Part shown: positions 17,398 to 25,523 of the stretch, in pieces | How positions within the stretch are numbered: the first letter of the stretch is position 1 | Layout of the letters: the number at the start of each line of letters is the position of its first letter | Made by a program: the position numbers and the translations under genes | The notes under the pieces: model-generated | Told to the model about the DNA's origin: nothing | The model's database searches: none | Seen by the model: only the letters and a program-made list of their open reading frames with translations | Origin: GCA-2687515 sp002687515 | Lineage (GTDB): Bacteria; Pseudomonadota; Alphaproteobacteria; Rhodospirillales; UBA2165 | DNA length: 64,000 bases | NCBI GenBank assembly: GCA_030745835.1 | Contig: JASLNU010000016.1 | Coordinates: 62,001 to 126,000, forward strand | Direction of reading: 5' to 3'

Positions 17398-18777
17398 ATG
17401 GACCAGTCAAACCGCTACGCCGATCTGAGCCTGAAAGAAGCCGATCTTATCGCCGGGGGCAAACATGTCCTCTGTGCCTACATCATGAAGCCGAAGGCCG
17501 GCTACGGATATCTGGAAACCGCCGCCCATTTCGCCGCCGAATCCTCGACCGGCACCAATGTCGAGGTTTCGACCACCGACGATTTCACCCGTGGCGTCGA
17601 CGCCCTGGTCTATGAAGTCGACGCAGCCGGCGAGATCATGAAAATCGCCTATCCGACCGACCTTTTTGACCGCAACATCACCGACGGCCGCGCCATGATC
17701 GCCTCGTTCCTGACGCTCTGCATCGGCAACAACCAGGGCATGGGCGATGTCGAATACGCCAAGATGCACGATTTCTACATGCCGCCCGAATATTTAAGCC
17801 TCTATGACGGGCCGGCAACCACCATCGCCGATCTGTGGCGCGTGTTGGGGCGCCCCGAGGTGGATGGCGGTTTCATCGTCGGCACCATCATCAAACCCAA
17901 GCTTGGCCTGCGCCCGCAACCCTTCGCCGACGCGGCGTACGATTTCTGGCTGGGCGGCGATTTCATCAAGAACGACGAGCCCCAGGGCAACCAACCCTTC
18001 GCGCCGTTGAAGGAAACCATCACCTTGGTGGCCGACGCATTGCGCCGCGCCCAGGACGACACCGGCGAGGCGAAATTGTTTTCCGCCAACATCACCGCCG
18101 ACGATTATCATGAAATGATCGCGCGCGGCGAGTTCATCCTGGAAAGCTTTGCCGAGAACGCCGGCCATGTGGCGTTCCTGGTGGACGGTTATGTGGCCGG
18201 CCCGCAGGCCATCACCACGGCCAGGCGCACATTTCCAAACCAATATCTGCATTATCACCGGGCCGGCCACGGCGCCGTCACCTCGCCGCAATCGAAGCGC
18301 GGCTACACCGCCTTCGTGCTTTCCAAGATGGCCCGCCTGCAAGGGGCGTCGGGCATCCATACCGGCACCATGAGCTTCGGCAAGATGGAAGGCGAATTGG
18401 GAGACAAGAACATGGCCTATATGATCGAGCGCGACAGCGCCGACGGCCCGTTCTTCCATCAGGAATGGCTGGGCATGAAGCCGACCACGCCGATCATATC
18501 GGGCGGCATGAACGCCCTCCGCATTCCCGGCTTTTTCGACAATCTGGGTCATTCCAACCTGATCCTGACCGCCGGCGGCGGCTCTTATGGCCATCTTGAC
18601 GGACCGGCGGCGGGCGCCGTCTCCCTGCGCCAGGCGGAACGATGCTGGAAGGCCGGCGCCGACCCGGTTGCCTTCGCCCAGGATCACCAGGAATTTGCCC
18701 GCGCCTTCGAAAGTTTTAGCACCGATGCCGACCAGCTTTATCCAAGCTGGCGCGAGGCGCTGAAACCGGCGGCGTAG
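17398..18777 (+). CDS. cbbM: Form II ribulose-bisphosphate carboxylase (CbbM)
   Basis: A 459-residue form II RuBisCO, active without small subunits. The metal-binding motif GGDFIKNDEPQGNQPF places the carbamylated Lys at residue 191, as in the Rhodospirillum rubrum enzyme. GTIIKPKLGLRP, HYHRAGHGA and the SGGMNALRIPGF segment are also present. Its low CO2 specificity fits a microaerobic or CO2-rich, sulfide-bearing setting. It is third in the operon, behind GAAAGGGACC. A small hairpin follows the stop. Together with rDsr it makes the case for sulfur-driven autotrophy. Confidence 0.97.
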   Translation: MDQSNRYADLSLKEADLIAGGKHVLCAYIMKPKAGYGYLETAAHFAAESSTGTNVEVSTTDDFTRGVDALVYEVDAAGEIMKIAYPTDLFDRNITDGRAMIASFLTLCIGNNQGMGDVEYAKMHDFYMPPEYLSLYDGPATTIADLWRVLGRPEVDGGFIVGTIIKPKLGLRPQPFADAAYDFWLGGDFIKNDEPQGNQPFAPLKETITLVADALRRAQDDTGEAKLFSANITADDYHEMIARGEFILESFAENAGHVAFLVDGYVAGPQAITTARRTFPNQYLHYHRAGHGAVTSPQSKRGYTAFVLSKMARLQGASGIHTGTMSFGKMEGELGDKNMAYMIERDSADGPFFHQEWLGMKPTTPIISGGMNALRIPGFFDNLGHSNLILTAGGGSYGHLDGPAAGAVSLRQAERCWKAGADPVAFAQDHQEFARAFESFSTDADQLYPSWREALKPAA

Positions 18778-18812
18778 TTCCCAAATCCTTCCAATTTAAT
18801 AAGGCCCAAAAT

Positions 18813-18829
18813 CGGCTTTATGAAAGCCG
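18813..18829 (+). terminator. Hairpin after cbbM
   Basis: CGGCTTT (18813-18819) and AAAGCCG (18823-18829) form a perfect 7-bp stem with a 3-base loop, 35 bases after the cbbM stop, followed by CTTTATCT. The T-tract is weak, so termination is plausible but not certain. Confidence 0.45.
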
Positions 18830-18886
18830 CTTTATCTGAGATGTTGATATGCTTGGGTAAACCCGGGAATTTGGGGCGGATCAATC

Positions 18887-19591
18887 ATGACCGATGTCGG
18901 TGGCGCCTTCGCGGCGGCGGCAACGTTAATTCTAAACCTGGAAAGCGGGCTCGCGGAAATCGTCCTCTTGTCGCTGAGGATCAGCCTGGTCGCGGTCGCC
19001 GTCGCCTGCATCATCGGGCTGCCGATGGGCGCGGCGCTGGCGGTTTTCCGTTTTCCCGGACGCAAGGTTATCGTCGTCGTCCTGAACGCGTTGATGGGCC
19101 TGCCGCCGGTGGTGGTCGGCCTGATCGTCTATCTGGCGCTGTCGCGCTCGGGCCCGTTCGGAACCCTGGGGCTGCTGTTTACGCCGGCCGCCATGATCAT
19201 CGCCCAGGTGTTCTTGATCACGCCGATTATCGCCGCCCTCACCCGGCAATCGACCGAAGACCTCTGGAACGAATATTCGGAACATCTCAGATCCATCGGC
19301 TCAAGCCCGATGCAGACCGTCAGCACGCTTCTCTGGGATGACCGGTTCAGTTTGATCACCACCGTGCTGGCCGGGTTCGGGCGGGCCAGCGCCGAGGTTG
19401 GCGCGGTGATGATCGTCGGCGGCAATATCGATCATTTGACCCGGGTGATGACCACCTCGATCGCGCTCGAAACTTCGAAGGGCGATCTGGCGCTGGCGCT
19501 GGGCCTTGGCATCATCCTTCTGGTCCTGGCGCTGAGCGTCAACGCGGCGGCGTTCCTGGTCAACGAGGCGGCGATGAAACGTCATGGATAA
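18887..19591 (+). CDS. tupB: Tungstate-type ABC transporter permease
   Basis: A 234-residue inner-membrane permease with about five hydrophobic segments. It has the EAA-like cytoplasmic loop of this importer class, around LWNEYSEHLRSIGSS and GRASAEVGAVMIVGGNI. The gene precedes an ATPase and a TupA-type binding protein, with an 8-base overlap to the ATPase, forming one tupBCA transport unit. Tungstate uptake is inferred from the binding protein, since the permease alone does not tell tungstate from molybdate. GGGGCGG lies ahead of the ATG. The nearest upstream gene is cbbM, 109 bases away. Confidence 0.85.
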   Translation: MTDVGGAFAAAATLILNLESGLAEIVLLSLRISLVAVAVACIIGLPMGAALAVFRFPGRKVIVVVLNALMGLPPVVVGLIVYLALSRSGPFGTLGLLFTPAAMIIAQVFLITPIIAALTRQSTEDLWNEYSEHLRSIGSSPMQTVSTLLWDDRFSLITTVLAGFGRASAEVGAVMIVGGNIDHLTRVMTTSIALETSKGDLALALGLGIILLVLALSVNAAAFLVNEAAMKRHG

Positions 19592-20402
19592 TCGAATCGG
19601 CCCAGCGGCGGCGGAAGAAAAATTGGCGGTCGGTTGCAACCTGCTGCCCCTGGTGCTCGACAAACTTTCCTATGAAATCGGCGGCACCCGGCTGATCAAG
19701 GAAATTTCGGCAAGTTTCGATGCCGGCTCGCTGACCGTGCTGATGGGCCCCAACGGCGCCGGCAAAAGCTTGCTTTTGCGCCTCTGTCACGGTTTGATCG
19801 CGCCCTCGAGCGGCGCTATCAGATGGGACGGCACGAAGCCACGGAACCCGGAGCATTATCAGGCGATGGTCTTCCAGCGGCCCACCATGTTGCGCCGTTC
19901 GGTCACCGCCAACCTGCACCATGTATTGAAGCAGCGCCGGATTGCGCGCGCCCAACGCCTCGAAATCATCGACGACATGCTTAGGCGGACCGGCCTGGCG
20001 CGCCTGGCAAAAGCGCCGGCGCGCTCGCTTTCGGTCGGCGAACAGCAGCGCCTGGCGGTGGCCCGCGCCTGGTCGGTGAAGCCCGAGGTTCTGTTCATGG
20101 ACGAGCCGACCGCGGCTCTCGATCCCGCCGCCACGCACGCGCTCGAAGATATCATCGCGGCGATACGGGATTCGGGGACCAAAATCATCATGTCCACCCA
20201 CGATCTCGGCCAGGCGCGGCGCCTTGCCGATGATGTGGCGTTCCTCTATCGCGGACGGCTTCTGGAGCGGGCGGATGCCAAGTCATTCTTCGATAAGCCG
20301 GAGAACGATCTGGCCGAAGCGTTTCTGAATGGCGAGCTGTTGTGGTGGAACCGCAAGGAAATGAAGCCGCCGGAAAATTTCAAGGTGCGTTGGCAGAAAT
20401 GA
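19584..20402 (+). CDS. tupC: Tungstate-type ABC transporter ATP-binding protein
   Basis: A 272-residue ABC ATPase that powers the adjacent permease. Walker A is GPNGAGKSLLL, the signature SVGEQQRLAVARAW, Walker B VLFMDEPTAALD and the switch His STHDLGQARRLAD. The signature begins S-V-G rather than L-S-G-G, a mild variation. About 25 residues precede the domain (rich in Ala/Glu), and a 30-residue tail follows. It overlaps tupB by 8 bases and tupA by 4 (ATGA), so the three are co-translated. Confidence 0.9.
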   Translation: MDNRIGPAAAEEKLAVGCNLLPLVLDKLSYEIGGTRLIKEISASFDAGSLTVLMGPNGAGKSLLLRLCHGLIAPSSGAIRWDGTKPRNPEHYQAMVFQRPTMLRRSVTANLHHVLKQRRIARAQRLEIIDDMLRRTGLARLAKAPARSLSVGEQQRLAVARAWSVKPEVLFMDEPTAALDPAATHALEDIIAAIRDSGTKIIMSTHDLGQARRLADDVAFLYRGRLLERADAKSFFDKPENDLAEAFLNGELLWWNRKEMKPPENFKVRWQK

Positions 20403-21259
20403 GCCGGGCGGCGTTTTTGCTGTTCGGATTGGCGGCGGTAACGTCGATCCTGATGCAATCCGCCGGGCCGGCGCGCGCCGCCGAGAATTCTTTCATCATG
20501 GCCTCGACCACATCGACGGTGAATTCCGGATTGTTCAAATCCATCCTGCCGCTTTTTACCGCGCGAACCGGGATCGCCGCCCGGGTATTGGGGGTCGGCA
20601 CCGGGCAGGCGATCCGCATTGCCGAGCGGGGCGATGCCGATGTCCTGTTCGTCCACCACAGGGAATCCGAGCTGGCCTTTGTTCAAGGCGGCTTCGGCGT
20701 TAAGCGCCATGACGTGATGTTCAATGATTTCGTCGTCGTCGGCCCGGCGGCTGACGCGGCGCGGGTCGGGAGCGCCGGAAGCGCGAGCCGGGCCTACCGG
20801 AAAATCGCCGCCGCCCGGTCGATATTCGTATCCCGCGGCGATGACAGCGGCACCCACAGGAAAAGCCTGGAAATCTGGCGCCGCGCCGGTGTCGAGGTCA
20901 AGAATTTCAGCGGCCGATGGTACCGCGAAGCCGGCGCCGGCATGGGCGCCACCCTCAATATCGCCACCTCGATGGAAGCCTACACCTTGACCGACCGGGC
21001 CACTTGGGAAGCTTTCCGCAACAAGGGATCGCACCGGATACTGTACGAGGGCGGGCCCGGCCTTAAGAATCAGTATGGTGTAATCCTGGTCAATCCGGCG
21101 CGCCACCGTCATATTCGCGTGGCCGCGGCGCGCGCCTTCATCGACTGGGTGTTGTCGGATGCGGGGCAGGCAGCTATCGATGGCTTTCGCATCAACGGCA
21201 AGCAGATATTTTTCGCCAACGGGCGGCGCGCAGGGGGCGGGGAGGCAGGAAAGCAATGA
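20399..21259 (+). CDS. tupA: Tungstate-binding periplasmic protein TupA
   Basis: A 286-residue solute-binding protein. ATG 20399 overlaps the upstream stop and gives a signal peptide (AAFLLFGLAAVTSILMQ, cleavage near ARA-AEN). The TupA signature is clear: ASTTSTVNSGLF for oxyanion binding, then VGTGQAIRIAERGDADVLF and FVHHRESE. These match tungstate-binding TupA better than ModA or PstS. The organism presumably needs tungsten for an aldehyde oxidoreductase or formate-dehydrogenase-type enzyme, none of which is in this window. Its stop overlaps the start of the next gene by four bases. Confidence 0.87.
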   Translation: MSRAAFLLFGLAAVTSILMQSAGPARAAENSFIMASTTSTVNSGLFKSILPLFTARTGIAARVLGVGTGQAIRIAERGDADVLFVHHRESELAFVQGGFGVKRHDVMFNDFVVVGPAADAARVGSAGSASRAYRKIAAARSIFVSRGDDSGTHRKSLEIWRRAGVEVKNFSGRWYREAGAGMGATLNIATSMEAYTLTDRATWEAFRNKGSHRILYEGGPGLKNQYGVILVNPARHRHIRVAAARAFIDWVLSDAGQAAIDGFRINGKQIFFANGRRAGGGEAGKQ

Positions 21260-22851
21260 ACGAAATTGCGGAATTCGATTACGTGATCGTCGGCGCCGGT
21301 TCGGCGGGGTGCGTTGTCGCCAACCGGCTGAGCGAGGACGAAGACGTCTCGGTCTGCCTGTTGGAGGCGGGGCCGCCCGACCGCAGCTGGCAAATCCATG
21401 TGCCGCTGGCGGTGATCTGGGCGATGATGAACGACAAGATTATTTGGAGATTCAATTCGGCGCCGCAGAAAAATGCCGGCGGCAGGTCCATATATATGCC
21501 GCGCGGCAGAACCCTCGGCGGCTCCTCCGCGATCAACGGCATGGTCTATGTGCGCGGCAATCCCGGCGACTATGACGAATGGGCGGAAGCCGGTAATTCA
21601 GGCTGGTCGTGGACCGACGTTAAGCCGTATTTCCTGAAATCCGAAAACAACGAACAATTTGCCGGCGATGGCCATCACGCCGCCGGCGGGCCGCTCAACG
21701 TGACCTTCATTTCCGATCCCAATCCGGTGGTCGATAGCTTTGTCGCCGCCGCGATGAGCCTTCAGTACCGCCACAATCCCGATTTCAACGGCGACACCGA
21801 GGAAGGCTTTGGCATCCACCAGGTAACCCAGAAGGGCGGGCGCCGCTGGACCACGGCGCGCGCTTTCCTGGAACCGGCGCGGTCGCGCAAGAATTTGACC
21901 ATCATGACCGACGCGCCGGTAACGCGGGTGCTCCTCGAGGGCGGGCGGGCCACCGGCGTTGCCCTCGACGGCGGCCGGACGGTTGGCGCCCGGCGCGAGG
22001 TGATCCTGTCGGCCGGTGCCATCACATCGCCGAAAATCCTGATGCAATCGGGTATCGGCGACGGCGCCGATCTGCAAGGCTTGGGTATAACCACCCGGCA
22101 TCAATTACCCGGTGTCGGGCGCAACCTGCAGGATCATGCCAGTATTCATGCCCTTGTCAGGGTCAAAAGCCGCGTCCCGGTCGGGTTTTCGATATCGGCC
22201 ATGCCCAGGCTGGCTTTATCGGTTTTCGATTACGCCTTTCGCCGGCGCGGTTTGTGGTCGTCCAACATGGTCGAGGCCGGCGGCTTTATCCGCACCAGGC
22301 CGGACCTGACCCGGCCCGATATTCAATATGTGCTGACCCCGGGCTACCGCGCCCGCCCGCCCAGACTGATTGCCTATGGCCACGGCTATTCCATCACCAG
22401 CGTGCTGCTGCGTCCCAAGAGCCGGGGGCGCGTGACCCTGGCAAATGGCGGCGAATCCTTTGCGCCGGTCATCGATTCCCGCTTTTTCGAGCAAGCCGAA
22501 GATTTGGAAACCCTGCTGCGCGGCTTCAAGGAATCCTTCCGCCTTTTGCAAGCAGATGCGTTTCAAGGTTACCAGCCGATCGATTATCTGCCGCGCACCG
22601 GCGCCAGCGACGACGAATTGCGCCAATATATCCTGGACAACTCGGCAACTATTTTCCACCCGGTCGGCACCTGCAAGATGGGCTCGGGCGAAGCGGCGGT
22701 GGTCGATGCGCGGCTGCGGGTGCACGGGCTCGAGGGCCTGCGCGTCGCCGATGCCTCGATCATGCCGACCATCGTCGGCGGCAATACCAACGCGCCGGCC
22801 ATCATGATCGGCGAAAAAGCGTCCGATATGATCAAGCAGGATGCCCGCTAA
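21256..22851 (+). CDS. GMC-family FAD oxidoreductase (choline-dehydrogenase-like)
   Basis: A 531-residue glucose-methanol-choline oxidoreductase. The FAD fold YVIVGAGSAGCVVANRL is at the N-terminus, GMC signature 1 at RGRTLGGSSAINGMVYVRG, signature 2 around GAITSPKILMQSGIG, and the C-terminal active-site region TIFHPVGTCKMG plus ADASIMPTIVGGNTNAP. Members oxidise alcohols with release of electrons to oxygen or a carrier, and the substrate here cannot be told. It overlaps tupA by four bases (ATGA), an unusual coupling since GMC enzymes do not use tungsten. The stop is 7 bases from the convergent atpF. Confidence 0.9.
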   Translation: MNEIAEFDYVIVGAGSAGCVVANRLSEDEDVSVCLLEAGPPDRSWQIHVPLAVIWAMMNDKIIWRFNSAPQKNAGGRSIYMPRGRTLGGSSAINGMVYVRGNPGDYDEWAEAGNSGWSWTDVKPYFLKSENNEQFAGDGHHAAGGPLNVTFISDPNPVVDSFVAAAMSLQYRHNPDFNGDTEEGFGIHQVTQKGGRRWTTARAFLEPARSRKNLTIMTDAPVTRVLLEGGRATGVALDGGRTVGARREVILSAGAITSPKILMQSGIGDGADLQGLGITTRHQLPGVGRNLQDHASIHALVRVKSRVPVGFSISAMPRLALSVFDYAFRRRGLWSSNMVEAGGFIRTRPDLTRPDIQYVLTPGYRARPPRLIAYGHGYSITSVLLRPKSRGRVTLANGGESFAPVIDSRFFEQAEDLETLLRGFKESFRLLQADAFQGYQPIDYLPRTGASDDELRQYILDNSATIFHPVGTCKMGSGEAAVVDARLRVHGLEGLRVADASIMPTIVGGNTNAPAIMIGEKASDMIKQDAR

Positions 22852-22858
22852 GGCTTGA

Positions 22859-23392
22859 TCAGTTCAGCTTGTCCGGCAAGTCCTGGATGGCCTCGTCGAT
22901 CAGGCTGGCCGCCTTTTCGCCCTGGGCCTGTTCAGCCAGCAGCGTCCGTGTCGCGTCCACCGCCAGATCGGCGGCGACGGCGCGGACCTGGTTGGTGGCA
23001 TCGGATTCGGCCTGGGCGATGCGGTCTATCGCCTGTTTTTCGCGTCGCTTGAGGGAGGCTTCGAGTTCTTCGGTCATGCGCTGGCGCAAAGCCTGCCCTT
23101 CGTCACGCGCGCGCGCGATTATGTCCTCGCTCTCTTTCTCCGCCTCGGTCAGCTTGCGCTTATAGCTGGCCAAGAGGTTCTGCGCTTCCTCGCGAAGCTG
23201 GGTCGCTTCCTCGATCCGGTTCTGGATTTCGGCAATTTTTTCATCGAGGGCGGAGGTGGCGATGCGCCAGGCGGGCTTGGCCAGCAATGCGGCCAGGATG
23301 ACGAAGGATATGGCGACCCAGAATGTGGGCGAATGCCAGAAGGGTTCCGCACTGGCGGCGCCGGCCGATGCGGCATAAGCGTTTGATATCAT
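22859..23392 (-). CDS. atpF: ATP synthase Fo subunit b
   Basis: A 177-residue b-type stalk subunit. One N-terminal membrane helix (SPTFWVAISFVILAALLAKP) is followed by a long charged helix rich in Glu, Lys, Arg and Ala that forms the peripheral stalk. It is the last gene of the atpI-atpB-atpE-b'-b operon and starts at the same base where the b' gene ends. Alphaproteobacteria typically encode two b-type proteins, as here. The F1 genes are not nearby, which is the usual split arrangement in this class. Confidence 0.93.
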   Translation of the reverse strand: MISNAYAASAGAASAEPFWHSPTFWVAISFVILAALLAKPAWRIATSALDEKIAEIQNRIEEATQLREEAQNLLASYKRKLTEAEKESEDIIARARDEGQALRQRMTEELEASLKRREKQAIDRIAQAESDATNQVRAVAADLAVDATRTLLAEQAQGEKAASLIDEAIQDLPDKLN

Positions 23393-23883
23393 CAGTTCCT
23401 TGCCTCCAACGCCCTGTCGATGGCGGCGGCGACCGCCGCGTCCGTCGGTTTCTCGCCGATCAGGCGTTCGGTCGCGACGGCGGCGGCTTCGATGGCGGCT
23501 TCGCGAATACCGGCCACCGCGTCCTGTTTCGCCTGGGTGATATTTTCCTCGGCGGCCTTGATCGTCTCCGCCATTTCCTTGCCCAGCTCTTCGGTGCGGC
23601 GGGTGGCTTCCTCGGATGCGGCCCGGGCGGCGTCCTGGATGGCGCCGCGCGCCTGTTCGCGCGCCTGGATCAGAGCCGCCTCGTAAGCCTCCAATTCGGT
23701 ATCGGCCTCGGCGCGCAGGTTTTCGGCGGCGTCAAGATTGTCGTCGATCTTTTCCTGGCGCTCTTCGAGAACCTGGGCGATGCGCGGCAATGCGACGCGC
23801 GACATCAGCACGTAAAGGAGAACAAAGGCGATCACCAGCCAGACGATCTGGGTGGGAAAGGTTAGGATATCGAACTGTGGCAT
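23392..23883 (-). CDS. atpG: ATP synthase Fo subunit b'
   Basis: A 163-residue b' peripheral-stalk subunit. The N-terminus has a single membrane helix (FPTQIVWLVIAFVLLYVLMS) followed by VALPRIAQVLEERQEKIDDN and a long coiled-coil of Ala, Glu and Arg. This motif set is typical of b' in alphaproteobacteria and photosynthetic lineages. It lies between the c-subunit gene and the b gene. The symbol atpG (also called atpX or atpF2) varies between annotations. Confidence 0.92.
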   Translation of the reverse strand: MPQFDILTFPTQIVWLVIAFVLLYVLMSRVALPRIAQVLEERQEKIDDNLDAAENLRAEADTELEAYEAALIQAREQARGAIQDAARAASEEATRRTEELGKEMAETIKAAEENITQAKQDAVAGIREAAIEAAAVATERLIGEKPTDAAVAAAIDRALEARN

Positions 23884-23963
23884 CGGTGTCCCATTGGCGG
23901 TCGTGGGGCGGCCGTGGGGCCGTTGATCGGTATCGGAACCCTTTACGGGCCCCGATCATCCAA

Positions 23964-24188
23964 TCAGGTGAACAGCAGGATAAGCGCGATAACCAGCGCG
24001 AAAATGGCGAGCGCCTCGACCAGCGCGAAGCCGATGAAGGTCATCGTGCGGATCGAACCCTCGGACGCCGGATTACGGCCAACGGCGGCAATGAAGCTAG
24101 CGAAAATCAAGCCGATGCCGACCCCCGGGCCGATAACGCCGAGCACGGCCAATCCCGCGCCGAGCAGCTTTGCAGCTTCTGTTTCCAT
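23964..24188 (-). CDS. atpE: ATP synthase Fo subunit c
   Basis: A 74-residue hairpin of two membrane helices that forms the proton-translocating ring. Helix 1 has GAGLAVLGVIGPGVGIGLIFAS with its Gly-rich packing face. The polar loop is AVGRNPASEGSIR, and helix 2 carries the proton-binding Glu in FALVEALAIFALV. The Glu context gives no sign of a sodium-type site. A strong AAGGATA-like site precedes the ATG on the minus strand. Confidence 0.96.
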   Translation of the reverse strand: METEAAKLLGAGLAVLGVIGPGVGIGLIFASFIAAVGRNPASEGSIRTMTFIGFALVEALAIFALVIALILLFT

Positions 24189-24239
24189 GATGGGATATCC
24201 TTTCTTAATCTGGAATTCAGGTAATCTGGTGATTGTCGA

Positions 24240-24971
24240 TCAGTGAAGGTGGACCGCATCGTTGATGTAGATGCAGGTCAGAATGGCGAAAATATAGGCT
24301 TGCAGGAATGCAATCAGAAGTTCGAGCGCCGATACCGCGACCAATCCGGCAATCGGCACGATACCGAATATGCCGAGCGGCACGACGAAACCGGCAACCA
24401 CCTTCAACAGGGTGTGCCCGGCCATCATGTTGGCGAACAGGCGCACGCTCAGGCTTATCGGGCGCGACAGGTACGAGATGATCTCGATCGGGATCAACAG
24501 CGGCGCCATGAAAATCGGTACGCCTTCGGGCAGGAAGTAGCCGAAGAACTTGACGCCGTGCTTGGCGATGGCGATCACCGTGACGGCGACGAATATGAAG
24601 CCGGCCATGGCGAAGGTGACGATGATGTGGCTGGTATAGGTGAAGGCATAGGGCAAGAGGCCGAGCATGTTGCCGAACAAGACGAACATGAACAGCGTGA
24701 AAACGAAGGGGAAGTAGGGCCGCCCTTCCTTGCCGACGGTGTCGCTGACCATTTTTGCGATAAAGCCGTAACTGAGCTCGGCGATCAATTGCCAGCGGCC
24801 CGGCACCAGGGCACGGCTGCGCACGCCGAGGATCATCATCGCCGACGCCGCCAGTATGGCCAGGATCATGAAGGCGGCGGAATTGGTGAACGAAACATCA
24901 AAATCGCCGATGCGAATCGGTAGCCATGGCGTAATTTCGAACTGTTCTAACGGATTATGCGCTTCAGCCAC
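24240..24971 (-). CDS. atpB: ATP synthase Fo subunit a
   Basis: A 243-residue membrane subunit with five to six helices that supplies the proton half-channels. The essential arginine lies in SLSVRLFANMMAGH, and the last helix LIAFLQAYIFAILTCIYINDAV is typical. It starts 8 bases inside the atpI gene end, showing translational coupling, and is followed by the c-subunit gene after about 50 bases. Intact. Confidence 0.96.
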   Translation of the reverse strand: MAEAHNPLEQFEITPWLPIRIGDFDVSFTNSAAFMILAILAASAMMILGVRSRALVPGRWQLIAELSYGFIAKMVSDTVGKEGRPYFPFVFTLFMFVLFGNMLGLLPYAFTYTSHIIVTFAMAGFIFVAVTVIAIAKHGVKFFGYFLPEGVPIFMAPLLIPIEIISYLSRPISLSVRLFANMMAGHTLLKVVAGFVVPLGIFGIVPIAGLVAVSALELLIAFLQAYIFAILTCIYINDAVHLH

Positions 24972-25359
24972 TCAACCGGTCCCCTGGTTCGTCGTCGGTG
25001 GTGCCGTTTTTCGTCTGGCTGCCCGGCGAAGGGCGTTTATAGCCCGCGCTGTACCCCAAATTATTGACCAAACGAAATACGTTCAAAATACCTGCCGCGC
25101 CTCCTAACAGCGCGAATAGAATCAACAGCCACGGCTTGGTTTCCAGCCACCGGTCCAAAACAAGGCCGATGCCGATACCAACCCCCAATGCCGCAATCAT
25201 TTCCGTGCCGACGCGGGTGGCGACTGCCAACCCGCTTCGATGCGATTCCGACGCTGCCCCGGGCTTTCCATTAGGCTCCGAAAACGGCTGTTCCCCGCGC
25301 AGGCGGTGAATGCGTGTTTCAAAGTCTTGCTTGGACCGTGGATCTTTTCCCTCGCTCAT
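24964..25359 (-). CDS. atpI: ATP synthase accessory protein AtpI
   Basis: A 131-residue AtpI-family protein with two membrane helices (MIAALGVGIGIGLVLDRWL and LLILFALLGGAAGILNVFR), thought to help c-ring assembly or magnesium handling. The ATG at 25359 is chosen: it begins MSEGKDPRSKQDFETRI, a charged lead typical of the family, and lies downstream of a clear promoter. A longer in-frame reading would start inside that promoter. It is the first gene of the Fo operon and overlaps atpB by 8 bases. Confidence 0.9.
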   Translation of the reverse strand: MSEGKDPRSKQDFETRIHRLRGEQPFSEPNGKPGAASESHRSGLAVATRVGTEMIAALGVGIGIGLVLDRWLETKPWLLILFALLGGAAGILNVFRLVNNLGYSAGYKRPSPGSQTKNGTTDDEPGDRLSG

Positions 25360-25441
25360 CGCGAAGACCTCCACCGTCTGATAAGAGGGGCTGTCGGCAG
25401 AAAACTCCTTCCGGACGAAGTCGCGCCATTGAATTCGCGGG

Positions 25442-25470
25442 AACATATCTTCCGCACCAGGCACTGTCAA
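25442..25470 (-). promoter_or_regulatory. Sigma-70 promoter of the ATP synthase Fo operon
   Basis: On the minus strand a perfect -35 TTGACA (25465-25470) and a -10 TATGTT (25442-25447) are 17 bases apart. The expected start point is about 75 bases before the atpI ATG. This is the strongest promoter match I found in the window, consistent with a highly expressed operon. Confidence 0.75.
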
Positions 25471-25523
25471 GGTTCAAAGGCCTTGACCTAAATGGCTGAT
25501 ATTAAACAAAAATAATTCGATTT

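Noticed and set aside
18887..21259. Molybdate or phosphate transporter instead of tungstate
   Set aside because: The binding protein has the TTST...SGLF and GDADVLFVHHRESE-type pattern of TupA, not ModA or PstS.
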